Shown here: positions 8,290 to 16,450 of the stretch, one piece after another
Numbering within the stretch: position 1 is the first letter of the stretch
Layout of the letters: every line of letters starts with the position of its first letter
Assembly: GCA_020025255.1 (NCBI GenBank)
Contig: JAHHSK010000007.1
Span: 1-45,016, forward strand
Direction of reading: 5' to 3'
Length of the DNA: 45,016 nt
Origin: Ruthenibacterium sp.
Lineage (GTDB): Bacteria; Bacillota; Clostridia; Oscillospirales; Ruminococcaceae
Made by a program: the position numbers and the translations under genes
Notes under the pieces: model-generated
Told to the model about the DNA's origin: nothing
The model's database searches: none
The model's input: the letters and a program-made list of their open reading frames with translations, nothing else

Positions 8290-8341
8290 GCGGCACATGG
8301 ATCGTAACATGTGCCGCAAAGTTCCCGCAAAAAAAGGGAAC
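8290..8341 (+). other. Two adjacent hairpins after rplA
   Basis: A perfect 10-bp stem GCGGCACATG/CATGTGCCGC (8290-8299 with 8308-8317) is followed by a 6-bp stem GTTCCC/GGGAAC (8321-8326 with 8336-8341) whose loop is an A-run. Neither is followed by a T-tract, so they are not canonical intrinsic terminators. They may set the 3' end of the rplKA transcript or stabilise it. They are the main content, with the rplJ promoter and leader, of the 283-nt gap 8259-8541. Confidence 0.5.
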
Positions 8342-8354
8342 GGCATAAAAATTC

Positions 8355-8383
8355 TTGACAAGCAGGTTTTTTTGTGCTACAAT
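8355..8383 (+). promoter_or_regulatory. Promoter of rplJ-rplL
   Basis: Consensus -35 TTGACA (8355-8360), a 17-nt spacer, and -10 TACAAT (8378-8383) with an extended TG (TGcTACAAT). This is the best sigma-A-type promoter in the window. It sits just upstream of the L10 leader, so rplJL is transcribed independently of rplKA. Confidence 0.88.
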
Positions 8384-8395
8384 AATAAAGCTGTT

Positions 8396-8504
8396 TTAAA
8401 GACAGCAGGTGTTGATGCATAAAGGGTTTCGACCCACCTGCCGAGAAACGCGAAAAACATTTGTATTTTTCTGCCTCTTTCTCGCACGGGAAAGAGGCTT
8501 TTTT
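8396..8504 (+). ncRNA. L10 leader with attenuator (ribosomal protein L10-L12 binding site)
   Basis: The 5' part carries the pairing elements CAGCAGGTG (8404-8412) and CCACCTGCCGAG (8436-8447) typical of the L10 leader of Firmicutes, including the unpaired AGACAG/GAG parts expected for the kink-turn. It is followed by an intrinsic terminator, GCCTCTTTC/GAAAGAGGC (8473-8481 with 8490-8498), and six T (8499-8504). In the known family, L10(L12)4 binds the first helix and favours termination. The order promoter, leader, terminator, rplJ is intact here. Internal coordinates of the helix are good to a few bases. Confidence 0.85.
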
Positions 8505-8541
8505 GTATCTCGTAGGTAGAATTGAAACGAGGTGAAACGAA

Positions 8542-9051
8542 TTGCCCAGTGAGAAAATTTTGAGCGAAAAGCAGGCGTATGTTGCTGCTCTGCGTGAAAA
8601 GATGCTGAACTCGGTTGCCGGCGTTGTTGTCGAATACAAAGGCATCACCGTAGAGGATGACACAAAGCTGCGCGCAGAACTGCGTGAAGCAGGCGTTGAG
8701 TATGCTGTTGTAAAGAACACCATGCTGCGTCTCGCCATTAAGGATTCCGACCTCGCAGGTATGGAGGATGCCCTGAAGGGTTCCACCGCGATTGCGATTT
8801 CCAAGGAAGACCCCATTGCAGCTGCCCGCATCCTGAACAAGTTTGCAGAAGGCTCCAAGAAAGGCTTTGCGTTGAAGTCCGGTTATATGGACGGCAAGGT
8901 TATGAACGTGGACGAAGTGAACGCGATTGCCAAGCTGCCCGATTACAAAGGCATGCTGTCTATGTTCGCAGGTGCTCTTACCAGCACTCTCAGCGGTCTG
9001 GCGGTTGCAATGCAGGCTTATGTCGACAAGCAGGAGGAGCCCGCTGCATAA
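8542..9051 (+). CDS. rplJ: 50S ribosomal protein L10
   Basis: 169 residues, normal for L10. N-terminal domain: PSEKILSEKQAYVAALREKM, then GVVVEYKGITVEDDTKLRAELREAGVEYAVVKNTM, which is the classic L10 region. The C-terminal helix that carries the L7/L12 dimers ends AYVDKQEEPAA. Translation starts at a TTG (TTG CCC AGT GAG) with GAGGTG 7 nt upstream. A non-ATG start may be part of its post-transcriptional control. It forms the ribosomal stalk with rplL, 61 nt downstream. Confidence 0.97.
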   Translation: MPSEKILSEKQAYVAALREKMLNSVAGVVVEYKGITVEDDTKLRAELREAGVEYAVVKNTMLRLAIKDSDLAGMEDALKGSTAIAISKEDPIAAARILNKFAEGSKKGFALKSGYMDGKVMNVDEVNAIAKLPDYKGMLSMFAGALTSTLSGLAVAMQAYVDKQEEPAA

Positions 9052-9112
9052 GCGCTCCCCGGCAAACGGTTAAAAACAACTACAAATCATAATAAAAATT
9101 GGAGGTATTACC

Positions 9113-9481
9113 ATGGCTTCTGAGAAAATCACTGCCATTATCGACTCTATTAAAGAGCTGTCCATCCTTGAGCTGAAAGAACTCATCGACACCTATTGCG
9201 AAGAATTCGAAGTTTCTGCTGTTGCTGCTGCTCCGGCTGCTGCCGCTGCTGCTCCCGCTGCAGAAGAAAAGACCGAATTCGACGTCGTTCTGGCTGAAGT
9301 CGGCGATCAGAAGATGGCTGTTATCAAGACCGTTAAGGAAGTTACCGGTCTGGGCCTGAAGGAAGCAAAGGCTATCGTTGACGGCGCTCCCAAGACCCTG
9401 AAGGAAGCAGTTGCTAAGGATGCAGCTGAAGACATGAAGAAGAAGCTGGAAGAAGTCGGCGCAAAGATCGAACTGAAATAA
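9113..9481 (+). CDS. rplL: 50S ribosomal protein L7/L12
   Basis: 122 residues. An N-terminal dimerisation domain (SIKELSILELKELIDTYCEE) is followed by an Ala/Pro-rich hinge (residues ~38-52), then a C-terminal factor-binding domain (TEFDVVLAEVGDQKMAVIKT, VTGLGLKEAKAIVDGAP). It forms multiple dimers on L10 and recruits translation GTPases. A GGAGG site lies 8 nt upstream. It ends the core operon: a strong terminator follows and rpoB is not downstream. Confidence 0.98.
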   Translation: MASEKITAIIDSIKELSILELKELIDTYCEEFEVSAVAAAPAAAAAAPAAEEKTEFDVVLAEVGDQKMAVIKTVKEVTGLGLKEAKAIVDGAPKTLKEAVAKDAAEDMKKKLEEVGAKIELK

Positions 9482-9494
9482 GTTTGTTTTTTGT

Positions 9495-9536
9495 AAGACC
9501 CTGTCCCATTTCGGGACAGGGTCTTTTCTTTTTTTA
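9495..9536 (+). terminator. Strong intrinsic terminator after rplL
   Basis: A perfect 13-bp stem, AAGACCCTGTCCC (9495-9507) with GGGACAGGGTCTT (9513-9525), 5-nt loop, then TTCTTTTTTT. Its core CCTGTCCC/GGGACAGG is the same as in the MATE/argS terminator. The following 9537-9671 shows no gene, promoter or repeat that I can support. Confidence 0.95.
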
Positions 9537-9671
9537 TAAGGCCTTTGAGCCGCATCGCACAGGACATCATGCACCGAGCCCAAAGCGGCAGCAGGGCAGA
9601 TGCAGCATACGCCGGTGCAGGGTGAAGATGCAAAAAACCGCTCCGATCCATTCGGCTAATCCGATACAGAT

Positions 9672-9701
9672 GGAATTTGAACCGATGTGCGGATTTTGAA
9701 C
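9672..9701 (+). repeat. Direct repeat upstream of the beta-propeller gene promoter, candidate operator
   Basis: GGAATTTGAAC (9672-9682) and GGATTTTGAAC (9691-9701) match at 10 of 11 positions with a start-to-start distance of 19 bp. They lie 33 bp upstream of the predicted -35. Direct half-sites on one face of the DNA upstream of -35 are the usual layout for AraC-family activators, and such a regulator is encoded at 14101-16404. The regulator link is inference. Confidence 0.4.
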
Positions 9702-9733
9702 GCAAAAAATGAACAAAACAGCATATTTGCGAG

Positions 9734-9762
9734 TTGTGCACGGCATCACAGCCGGATATACT
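9734..9762 (+). promoter_or_regulatory. Predicted promoter of the beta-propeller glycosidase gene
   Basis: TTGTGC (9734-9739), a 17-nt spacer, and TATACT (9757-9762), 29 nt before the ATG at 9792. The -35 is poor, consistent with dependence on an activator. It is the only plausible sigma-A site in the 9537-9791 gap. Confidence 0.5.
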
Positions 9763-9791
9763 GGTAGAAAAAAGAGAGAGGATATATCGAT

Positions 9792-10826
9792 ATGGATTTG
9801 ACAAAAAGGATGCTGCCCGCTCCGGTGCAGGGGGGCTTGCACATGGAAGGCTACTGGGTGTGGTGCGGCTCCGCAATAAAAGCAGAGGATGGACGGTATC
9901 ATCTGTTTGCATCGCGTTGGAAAAAAGATCAGCCGATGCACCCTGGCTGGCTGTTTGGTTCGGAAATCGTGCGTGCGGTTTCGGATGTGCCGGAAGGGCC
10001 ATATCAGTTTGAAGAGGTAGTGCTTTCATCGCGCGGACATCAATATTGGGATGGTATGGCCGTCCATAATCCGCATATAACGCGGTATCAGGATACCTAT
10101 CTGTTATATTACATCGGGACAACCTGGCCGTTCCCCAAGCCCGCGGGGAAGGATCGAGTGGCGATCGAGGATGTGCGCACAGATGTTGCGCGCGCCAATA
10201 AACGGATCGGGCTTGCGTGGTCGAAAAGCATTTACGGCCCATGGCACAGAAGCAACGAGCCGATCTTGAAGCCCAGACCGGAATCGTTTGATAATCTGTA
10301 TGTGACGAATCCGGCACCGTGCTTTCTGGCTGATGGGCAGGTGGAGCTGCTGTATAAGAGTGCGGGGGTACGGCAGGATCCGGATAAACCGGGCGGGCAT
10401 ATCCATGGGGCGATGCAGTTCGGCTTGGCCCACGCTGCATCCTGGAACAGCGAATACCGTGCCTGTCGGAACGAACCGATTTTTTCCGAAGAGCTTCTTA
10501 TGGAAGACCCTTTTTTGTGGAGGGATGAGGCAGGCTTTCATATGATTGCAAAGGATATGACCGGGAAAATATGCGGGGAAAAATACGGAGGTGTCTATGC
10601 TCATTCTGCGGATTGCCGCAGCTGGAGCGCAGAGGTCGGCCGGCTGGCCTATTCCCGACGGGTATTGTTCGATGATGGCTCGATCCGCACCCTTGGGAAT
10701 CTGGATCGCCCGTTTATCCTGTTCGAGGAAGGAAAGCCGCGGTGTCTGTTCTTTGCGGCATCGAACGGAACGGAAAGCTTTTTGGATGCAACAGATACCT
10801 GGAATCAGACCATTCCTCTGCGATAA
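9792..10826 (+). CDS. Five-bladed beta-propeller glycosidase-like protein (GH43/GH117-type fold)
   Basis: 344 residues, no signal peptide, so cytoplasmic. It reads as repeated propeller blades: YWVWCGSAIKAEDGRYHLF, then PEGPYQF, YWDGMAVHNPHI, YLLYYIGTTWP, GLAWSKSIYGPWHR, YVTNPAPCFLADGQVELLYK, LLMEDPFLWRDEAGFHMIAKD, and LDRPFILFEEGKPRCLFFAAS. Candidate catalytic acids are the Asp of blade 1 or DPFLW and the Glu of LLMEDPF, by analogy with clan GH-F/GH-J enzymes; this is inference. Close relatives are usually annotated only as glycoside hydrolase family protein. GAGAGAGG lies about 10 nt before the ATG. It has its own promoter and precedes the GH2 gene by 243 nt. Not a typical secreted arabinanase. 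Confidence 0.7.
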   Translation: MDLTKRMLPAPVQGGLHMEGYWVWCGSAIKAEDGRYHLFASRWKKDQPMHPGWLFGSEIVRAVSDVPEGPYQFEEVVLSSRGHQYWDGMAVHNPHITRYQDTYLLYYIGTTWPFPKPAGKDRVAIEDVRTDVARANKRIGLAWSKSIYGPWHRSNEPILKPRPESFDNLYVTNPAPCFLADGQVELLYKSAGVRQDPDKPGGHIHGAMQFGLAHAASWNSEYRACRNEPIFSEELLMEDPFLWRDEAGFHMIAKDMTGKICGEKYGGVYAHSADCRSWSAEVGRLAYSRRVLFDDGSIRTLGNLDRPFILFEEGKPRCLFFAASNGTESFLDATDTWNQTIPLR

Positions 10827-10913
10827 GAACTGCGGTAAAACCCGGCAGCCGATGCAAAACAGGCGGGGTTCAAAAAAGGAATAAGGTATAATTTACGAAA
10901 CAAGCAGGGCTTT

Positions 10914-10987
10914 GTACAAGGACAGTAAGGCTAAAATTCATGGATTAGTACAAGTTTTATACCATAGGAATCGAAGTGCTTTACAAG
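10914..10987 (+). repeat. Three regularly spaced ACAAG repeats upstream of the GH2 gene
   Basis: GTACAAG at 10914-10920, GTACAAG at 10948-10954 and TTACAAG at 10981-10987 are spaced 34 and 33 bp apart, about three helical turns. The last overlaps the predicted -35 of the GH2 promoter. A TATAAT at 10887-10892 lacks a recognisable -35. Candidate operator array; nothing shows which protein would bind. Confidence 0.35.
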
Positions 10988-11008
10988 GGGGAATGGGCAG
11001 TATAGAAT
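10980..11008 (+). promoter_or_regulatory. Predicted promoter of the GH2 gene
   Basis: TTTACA (10980-10985), a 17-nt spacer rich in G, and TAGAAT (11003-11008), about 60 nt before the ATG at 11070. An imperfect catabolite-response-like element, TGAAAACGCCCGCA (11008-11021), overlaps the expected transcription start. It is followed by a 6-bp hairpin CCGCAG/CTGCGG (11017-11032). Confidence 0.5.
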
Positions 11009-11069
11009 GAAAACGCCCGCAGAAAACTGCGGATCATATTATGTAGAAATGATAAGAGGTGCTTGAGAG

Positions 11070-14012
11070 ATGGACAAGTTTGCACAAATTGCGGCAGGAG
11101 GGATTCAGGGAAAGCTGGATCTGCTTACCGTGCCGGCTCCCCGTCCGTTGCCGAAAGAATGCCTGACTTTAAAAAGCTGCAAGGAAGAAGCTTCGGCGCT
11201 TTTGCGTAAAATGGAAACAGAAGACGAGCTGCGGGAGGCACTGGAGGAAAAAAGAAAATGGGCACAGCCGTTTCTTGAGGACCGTGCACCGAAGCTGGAA
11301 TCGACCCGCACAAGTCAGGAGCTGGAAGTATTTCGGTATCAGCCGAAGCAGGGTGCACCCTGGCAGGAGATCACGATCCCGTATTACGGCGGCCCGCTTG
11401 GGGCGGTAAGAAGCACGCTTGAAACAGAATTTGAATTATCGGGATTTTGCGGGCGGCGTGTGTTTGCCGTGATCCGGGGTGCTGATTACAAAGCGCAGGT
11501 CTATGTGAACGGTAAGCTTGCGGGAACGCATGAGGGCTTTTTTGCTACCTTTGAGTTTGATGTGACAGAGCTGGTGCAGGAAGGCAGAAATGAACTGCGC
11601 ATTTATCTGGATAATGATTTTGTTCAGATGGGCAGCGTGGATGAAACCGATCCCGTGCGGAAATTCGGGGATAAGATCTATGCCGCAACCGGGCCGGGCT
11701 ATGACGATCCGGAAATCGGCTGGCATCATTGTCCGCCGGGAATGGGGCTTTTGGATGGCGTATCCATAGAAACGCGCTCTCCGGTCTATCTGAAGGAAGT
11801 ATTCGCCCGGACACTGGAAAATGAGATGGAATTCTGGATCGAGGCAGGAAGCAGCCTGTATGATCCGCAGACCGTCAGCTTTGATATTTCGATATATGGG
11901 CAGAATTTCGAGCAAATCGTGGCAGAGCATGTGCACTTTCAGCCATCTACCGGAAAACAGCTTGGCTTGGGCGATACGTTTTCGGAAGTGAATGCAAGAA
12001 GAGAGGGAACACTGGATGCGGTGCTGCCGCAGCCCCTTTATAAGGGGCAGAACCGATATAAATGGCGGCTTGCAGCGCAGCAGCTGCGCTGGTGGGAGCC
12101 ACAGACGCCATGGCTGTATCAAATCCAGGTTCGGATGCTGGATGAGCACGGCAGAGTTTTGGATACGATCGCACAGCAGTTTGGCCGGCGCACCTTTACG
12201 CAGGATCTGGAAGGCGAACGAAAGGGAATGTTCTATCTGAACGGAAAGCCCATTCGTCTGCGCGGCGCCAACACTATGGGCTTTGAACAGCAGGACGTGC
12301 TTCGCCGGGATTATAAGCAGCTGGTGGATGATATCCTGCTGGGCAAGCTGTGCAACATGAATTTCTGGCGTTTGACCCAGCGGCCGGTGCAGCAGCAGAT
12401 CTATGAGCTTTGCGACCGCCTGGGGCTGCTGATCCAAACGGATCTGCCCTTGTTCGGCTGTCTGCACAGAGATAAATTCTGCGAAGCGGTTCGTCAGGCA
12501 GAGGAAATGGAGCGTCATATCCGGCGGCATCCCTGCTGCATCCTGGCAACGTATATCAATGAACCGTTCCCCAATGCCTATAACGCCCCGCATATGAATC
12601 TGGATCGGGATGAACTGGAACGCTTTTTCGAAGCGGCGGATATCGTGGTGCGCATGAACAATCCGGACCGAGTGATAAAGCATGTGGATGGCGACTATGA
12701 CCCGCCTTCCAAAACCCTGCCGGATAACCACTGCTATCCGATGTGGTACAACGGCCATGGAATCGACATCGGCCGTCTGCACAAGGGGTACTGGATGCCG
12801 GTGAAGCCGGATTGGTATTACGGCTGCGGGGAATTCGGCTGCGAGGGATTGGAATCATGGGAACTGATGAAGGATTGTTACCCGAAAAGCTGGCTGCCGG
12901 AAAAAGGCCTGACGGATCGAAAATGGCACCCCAGCCAAATCGTAGATGAGCAGACCTCTGCATTTTATCATTTCTTCTACGATCGGCCGGATACGGTGGA
13001 AAAATGGATCGAGGAAAGCCAGGATTTTCAGGCGCTCGCTACCCGGATGATGACAGAAGCCTTCCGGCGGGATGACCGAATGGTGACTTTTGCAATTCAT
13101 CTGTTCATTGATGCGTTCCCTTCCGGCTGGATGAAAACCATTATGGATTGCCAGCGCCGTCCCAAAAAGGCATATTTTGCATACCGGAATGCACTGGAGC
13201 CCTTGATGCTGAGTCTGCGTGCGGATAAGACCCATTTCTTTGCGGGACAAACCGCGAAGGCGGAAGCGTGGGTCTGCAACGATCTGGATGAAGAAAGCAG
13301 TTACTGCCTGCGCTATGAACTGATCGACAACGGCATCGTCATTGCATCGGCAGAACAGCAGGTGACAGCAGGCTCCTGCACCTCATCCTGCCAGAGTGTT
13401 GCAGAATTTATCCTGCCGGATACATCAGAGCGCAAAACATTGCAGCTGCGCGGCATGCTGCTTCAGAACGGGGAATGTGCGGCTTGGAACGAGCTGCAAT
13501 ATGTGGTGTTCCCGTGCTGTGAAGCACATAAGCCGATGATCGTTCGCACCATGCAGGAAGTGACGGACGCCGATTTGCAGGAAGCATACAACGGCAAGCT
13601 GCTGTGGATCGATAAAATGGAACCGGGGCTTTACCGGATAGGGGATATCGAAGTTTGTGTCAAGACAAGCGGAATGGCACCGATGCATTTTGCAAGCGCA
13701 AAAACCGGGCATCCCTGGGTGCAGGGTCTGCAGCCGGATGATTTCCGCCACTGGTACAGTGCAAAGGAGGATCAGATCGTGCCGCTCGCAGAAAGTACTT
13801 TTGCTGCGGGGGGCGATTTCCGAACGGTGCTTTCCAGCCGGAATCTGGATAAAAACGGAACATGGCAGGAAGAAGCCCTGCTCAGCGAACGGGAGTGCGG
13901 CCGGGGCCGTGTGATCCTTTCTGCTCTTTCGTATCAGCAGCTGCTGGATAATCCGGCGGGACAGATCGTGTTATCCCGAATCACAGCAGCAGAATCCGAA
14001 GCACAGCCTTGA
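11070..14012 (+). CDS. Glycoside hydrolase family 2 enzyme, intracellular
   Basis: 980 residues. The N-terminal sugar-binding jelly-roll has the GH2 features VYVNGKLAGTHEGFFATFEF and RIYLDNDF (residues ~150-190). An Ig-like domain follows, then the TIM barrel beginning MFYLNGKPIRLRGANTMGFE (~390). The acid/base Glu498 lies in TYINEP and the nucleophile Glu588 in GCGEFGCEGLESW. Their 90-residue separation is close to that of beta-glucuronidase (about 91), though the specificity (galactosidase, mannosidase or glucuronidase) is not decidable. The C-terminal ~250 residues are beta-rich. No signal peptide, so it acts on imported oligosaccharide. It is transcribed from its own promoter, ends at a terminator shared with the convergent AraC regulator gene, and lies upstream of a uronate-catabolism operon. 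Confidence 0.9.
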   Translation: MDKFAQIAAGGIQGKLDLLTVPAPRPLPKECLTLKSCKEEASALLRKMETEDELREALEEKRKWAQPFLEDRAPKLESTRTSQELEVFRYQPKQGAPWQEITIPYYGGPLGAVRSTLETEFELSGFCGRRVFAVIRGADYKAQVYVNGKLAGTHEGFFATFEFDVTELVQEGRNELRIYLDNDFVQMGSVDETDPVRKFGDKIYAATGPGYDDPEIGWHHCPPGMGLLDGVSIETRSPVYLKEVFARTLENEMEFWIEAGSSLYDPQTVSFDISIYGQNFEQIVAEHVHFQPSTGKQLGLGDTFSEVNARREGTLDAVLPQPLYKGQNRYKWRLAAQQLRWWEPQTPWLYQIQVRMLDEHGRVLDTIAQQFGRRTFTQDLEGERKGMFYLNGKPIRLRGANTMGFEQQDVLRRDYKQLVDDILLGKLCNMNFWRLTQRPVQQQIYELCDRLGLLIQTDLPLFGCLHRDKFCEAVRQAEEMERHIRRHPCCILATYINEPFPNAYNAPHMNLDRDELERFFEAADIVVRMNNPDRVIKHVDGDYDPPSKTLPDNHCYPMWYNGHGIDIGRLHKGYWMPVKPDWYYGCGEFGCEGLESWELMKDCYPKSWLPEKGLTDRKWHPSQIVDEQTSAFYHFFYDRPDTVEKWIEESQDFQALATRMMTEAFRRDDRMVTFAIHLFIDAFPSGWMKTIMDCQRRPKKAYFAYRNALEPLMLSLRADKTHFFAGQTAKAEAWVCNDLDEESSYCLRYELIDNGIVIASAEQQVTAGSCTSSCQSVAEFILPDTSERKTLQLRGMLLQNGECAAWNELQYVVFPCCEAHKPMIVRTMQEVTDADLQEAYNGKLLWIDKMEPGLYRIGDIEVCVKTSGMAPMHFASAKTGHPWVQGLQPDDFRHWYSAKEDQIVPLAESTFAAGGDFRTVLSSRNLDKNGTWQEEALLSERECGRGRVILSALSYQQLLDNPAGQIVLSRITAAESEAQP

Positions 14013-14032
14013 TAGGATAGTGCATCGAAAAC

Positions 14033-14080
14033 AAAAAGGACAGCCGCAGAAACTTGATTTCTGCGGCTGTCCTTTTTTAA
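14033..14080. terminator. Bidirectional terminator between GH2 and the AraC regulator
   Basis: A 20-bp perfect inverted repeat, 14033-14052 with 14058-14077, with a 5-nt loop. A-run and T-run flanks serve both the plus-strand GH2 gene and the minus-strand regulator gene. Confidence 0.93.
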
Positions 14081-14100
14081 GTGCGGCAATCGGCGGCCCG

Positions 14101-16404
14101 TTAGGAATCGGAATCAATAACCGAGGTACGGAAGAGGTTCGGGCTGATGCCGTATTCGTTTTTGAAAAGCGGATAAAAATATTTTGTATTTTCAAATCCG
14201 ACGCTTTTGGCAATGGATTCGACCGATTTGTTGGTTTCCAGCAGCAGCTTTTTGGCCTTTTCCAGACGAAGCAATTTGATGTAAGAGGAAATTGATTCGC
14301 CGGTTTTCTGCTTGAAAATGCGGTTGAGATAGGCGACCGACACATGAAATTGATCCGCTATGGATTTGCTGGAAAGTTCGGGATCGGAATAGTTTTTATC
14401 AATAAACTCCTGCACGTTTTTTGCATAAAGCCCGGAGGAGCTGCGTTCCCCGGATTCAATGGTTAAGATGATCTCCCGAACCTGATCGGATATGAGGCTT
14501 TGCGCCTGCTGCAATGTGTATGCAGAGGAAACCTGATTGTAAAAGACATAATAATTTATGGCAGGGAAAGAGGGGCAGGTGCTGCTGATGCGCTTGAACA
14601 TCGGCAGCAGTTTGGAAAGGAATACCGTAATGGAGGTTTCGGCAGCTTCCCAGGTATAGCCTGCAAGGGATTCAAACCAAGCATCCAGCATCGTACTGCA
14701 TGCGGGCCATTCGCAGGTGCGGATCAGCGCTTCCAACCGGGCAATATCCGGCGAGGGACATATTTCCGTTACAAGCTCATCCGAAGAGAAGGAATCGCTG
14801 TAAAGAATGCATCCGGAAGGATGGAAGAATTTATAGCCGGAAAGCTCCTGCAGGGCCTGCATGGAGCTGCACATGGAACGGGGCTTTTTAAAGGAAGAAG
14901 AAAGGAAAAAGGAAAGTGTCAGATCAAAATATTGTGCAAATGTGGTTTGAACCTGCGAAAGAAGTACGCTGTTTACCACAGGGGATGCGTTATGGGGGAA
15001 TGAAAACAAAAACGCGATGCCGTTTTGATCGAAGGGAAGATCCTTGACGGTTACATCCTGATCAAACAATTCATGGATGACATTGGCAAGGGCAAAGCAG
15101 ATGAGCCCCTGGTCGCTGATCTGGTTTTCGGATTCGGTGCAGGAAGGGAACCATTGTGCATATACCAGAACAAAGCTGTCGCCCTTTTTGTAGGGCAGTT
15201 CTTCGGCTTCGCACTTTTCCCAGAATTCGTCATCGGTATATTTATCTTGGAGCAGCTGGCTTTTTAAAAAGTTTTCCTGATAAATGGACTGACTTTGCTT
15301 TTTGTAGGAAAAGAGTGACTGTATTTTGGAGGTGCGCTCGGAAATGCGCTGGTTGATTTCTTCGATTTCGTCTTCGCATGCAGGGGCAGACGGTTCTTCG
15401 GTATCATCTTCGGATAACGTGCTGCGGATACGGTCAATGGGGGAATACAGATTGGAGCTGATGCGCCAGTTGACCAAAGCGGCAATGAGCCCAACCAGGA
15501 AAACAATCCCAAGAAAGGTGAAAAGATAAGTGGAAAAATTGGCCGATACATCGCCGTGCTCTACAAAAGAAACCATTTGCAGGTTGCGATACGGGTCTTC
15601 CGTGACCTGAAAATGGTACAGGCGGCCATCCAAAAAGGCATTGAAGCTGCCGGTCCAGTGATGCTCATGCAGGGTCTGCTGTATTTTTTCACCCACAGAA
15701 AGCAGTTCGCTGTGAGAATAGCTTCGATACAAAGTCTGCTGTTTGTCATAAAAGACAAGATAGTTGGAAATATCGTCCTCATAGGAAAGAGAGTTCGGGC
15801 TGAGCATGGAAAACAATTCATTTACATCCAGATTGATGATCATAAAATTTCCATTGCCGATCGAATGGACGGCCGTAAGCACCTGAACCGGCTGGGGGTT
15901 GTATGGAGAATGCGGGATGCGGCGGGGCTGAAAGGAATGGGGAAAAAGGCGGCCGGATTCAATTTGTGTGCGAAGCTCTGTGTCATAAAAGGAATGGGTG
16001 TCGCTGAAGGTCAGCTCCGTGCCGAACATATAGATCTTATCGTTTTCAGCATTGTATAAAAGCATGGAATGGATGTTGGGGTTTTGCGTTATAAAGCAGT
16101 CAATATCCTTCATGGCCCAAAATTCTGCGGATACATCATTGAAGTTGGGGGTCAGCAGCCGGATGCCGCTGCGCGAGGAGTGTGTTTTGAGACAAAGGAC
16201 CTGGCTGGCATCCATTTCCTTATTCACACTGGAGTAGGCATCGTCCATAAAGCGGGCCATGACGGTATTTAAGTACGAAATCGAAATATGCTGAAAAGCA
16301 GCATATAAAACGATCATTGCCAGCAGCAGAAGGGCAAAGCTTGAAATGTATACTGTTCTAAAAATTTTGCGGAAATGCTTGGATTGCCAGTGCGGCACCT
16401 TCAT
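14101..16404 (-). CDS. Membrane-anchored AraC family transcriptional regulator (YtdP/YesS-like)
   Basis: About 767 residues: a short basic N-terminus, membrane helix 1 (residues ~15-38, ISSFALLLLAMIVLYAAF), an extracytoplasmic sensor of ~260 residues, and helix 2 (~300, FLGIVFLVGLIAALVNW). A HAMP-like juxtamembrane stretch and a cytoplasmic linker follow. The C-terminal AraC DNA-binding domain spans residues ~660-765: EFIDKNYSDPELSSKSIADQ, FHVSVAYLNRIFKQKTGESI, FENTKYFYPLFKNEYGISPN. There is no kinase or receiver domain, so signal and DNA binding are in one chain, as in B. subtilis YtdP/YesS. The ATG at 16404 has GGAGG 10 nt upstream; a TTG at 16410 is closer than usual. It is divergent from the sugar-uptake operon and convergent with GH2, so it likely activates locus 1. 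Confidence 0.88.
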   Translation of the reverse strand: MKVPHWQSKHFRKIFRTVYISSFALLLLAMIVLYAAFQHISISYLNTVMARFMDDAYSSVNKEMDASQVLCLKTHSSRSGIRLLTPNFNDVSAEFWAMKDIDCFITQNPNIHSMLLYNAENDKIYMFGTELTFSDTHSFYDTELRTQIESGRLFPHSFQPRRIPHSPYNPQPVQVLTAVHSIGNGNFMIINLDVNELFSMLSPNSLSYEDDISNYLVFYDKQQTLYRSYSHSELLSVGEKIQQTLHEHHWTGSFNAFLDGRLYHFQVTEDPYRNLQMVSFVEHGDVSANFSTYLFTFLGIVFLVGLIAALVNWRISSNLYSPIDRIRSTLSEDDTEEPSAPACEDEIEEINQRISERTSKIQSLFSYKKQSQSIYQENFLKSQLLQDKYTDDEFWEKCEAEELPYKKGDSFVLVYAQWFPSCTESENQISDQGLICFALANVIHELFDQDVTVKDLPFDQNGIAFLFSFPHNASPVVNSVLLSQVQTTFAQYFDLTLSFFLSSSFKKPRSMCSSMQALQELSGYKFFHPSGCILYSDSFSSDELVTEICPSPDIARLEALIRTCEWPACSTMLDAWFESLAGYTWEAAETSITVFLSKLLPMFKRISSTCPSFPAINYYVFYNQVSSAYTLQQAQSLISDQVREIILTIESGERSSSGLYAKNVQEFIDKNYSDPELSSKSIADQFHVSVAYLNRIFKQKTGESISSYIKLLRLEKAKKLLLETNKSVESIAKSVGFENTKYFYPLFKNEYGISPNLFRTSVIDSDS

Positions 16405-16450
16405 AATCAACGAACCTCCAGACAGATATCACAGGGATGTAAATGTTCTT

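Noticed and set aside
8290..8317. Terminator after rplA
   Set aside because: A perfect 10-bp stem but no T-tract follows, so listed only as a hairpin.
9484..9699. A 71-codon frame after rplL
   Set aside because: Starts inside the rplL terminator, lacks a ribosome binding site and shows no family features.
10887..10892. TATAAT as a GH2 promoter -10
   Set aside because: No acceptable -35 at 16-18 nt upstream; the site at 10980-11008 is better placed.
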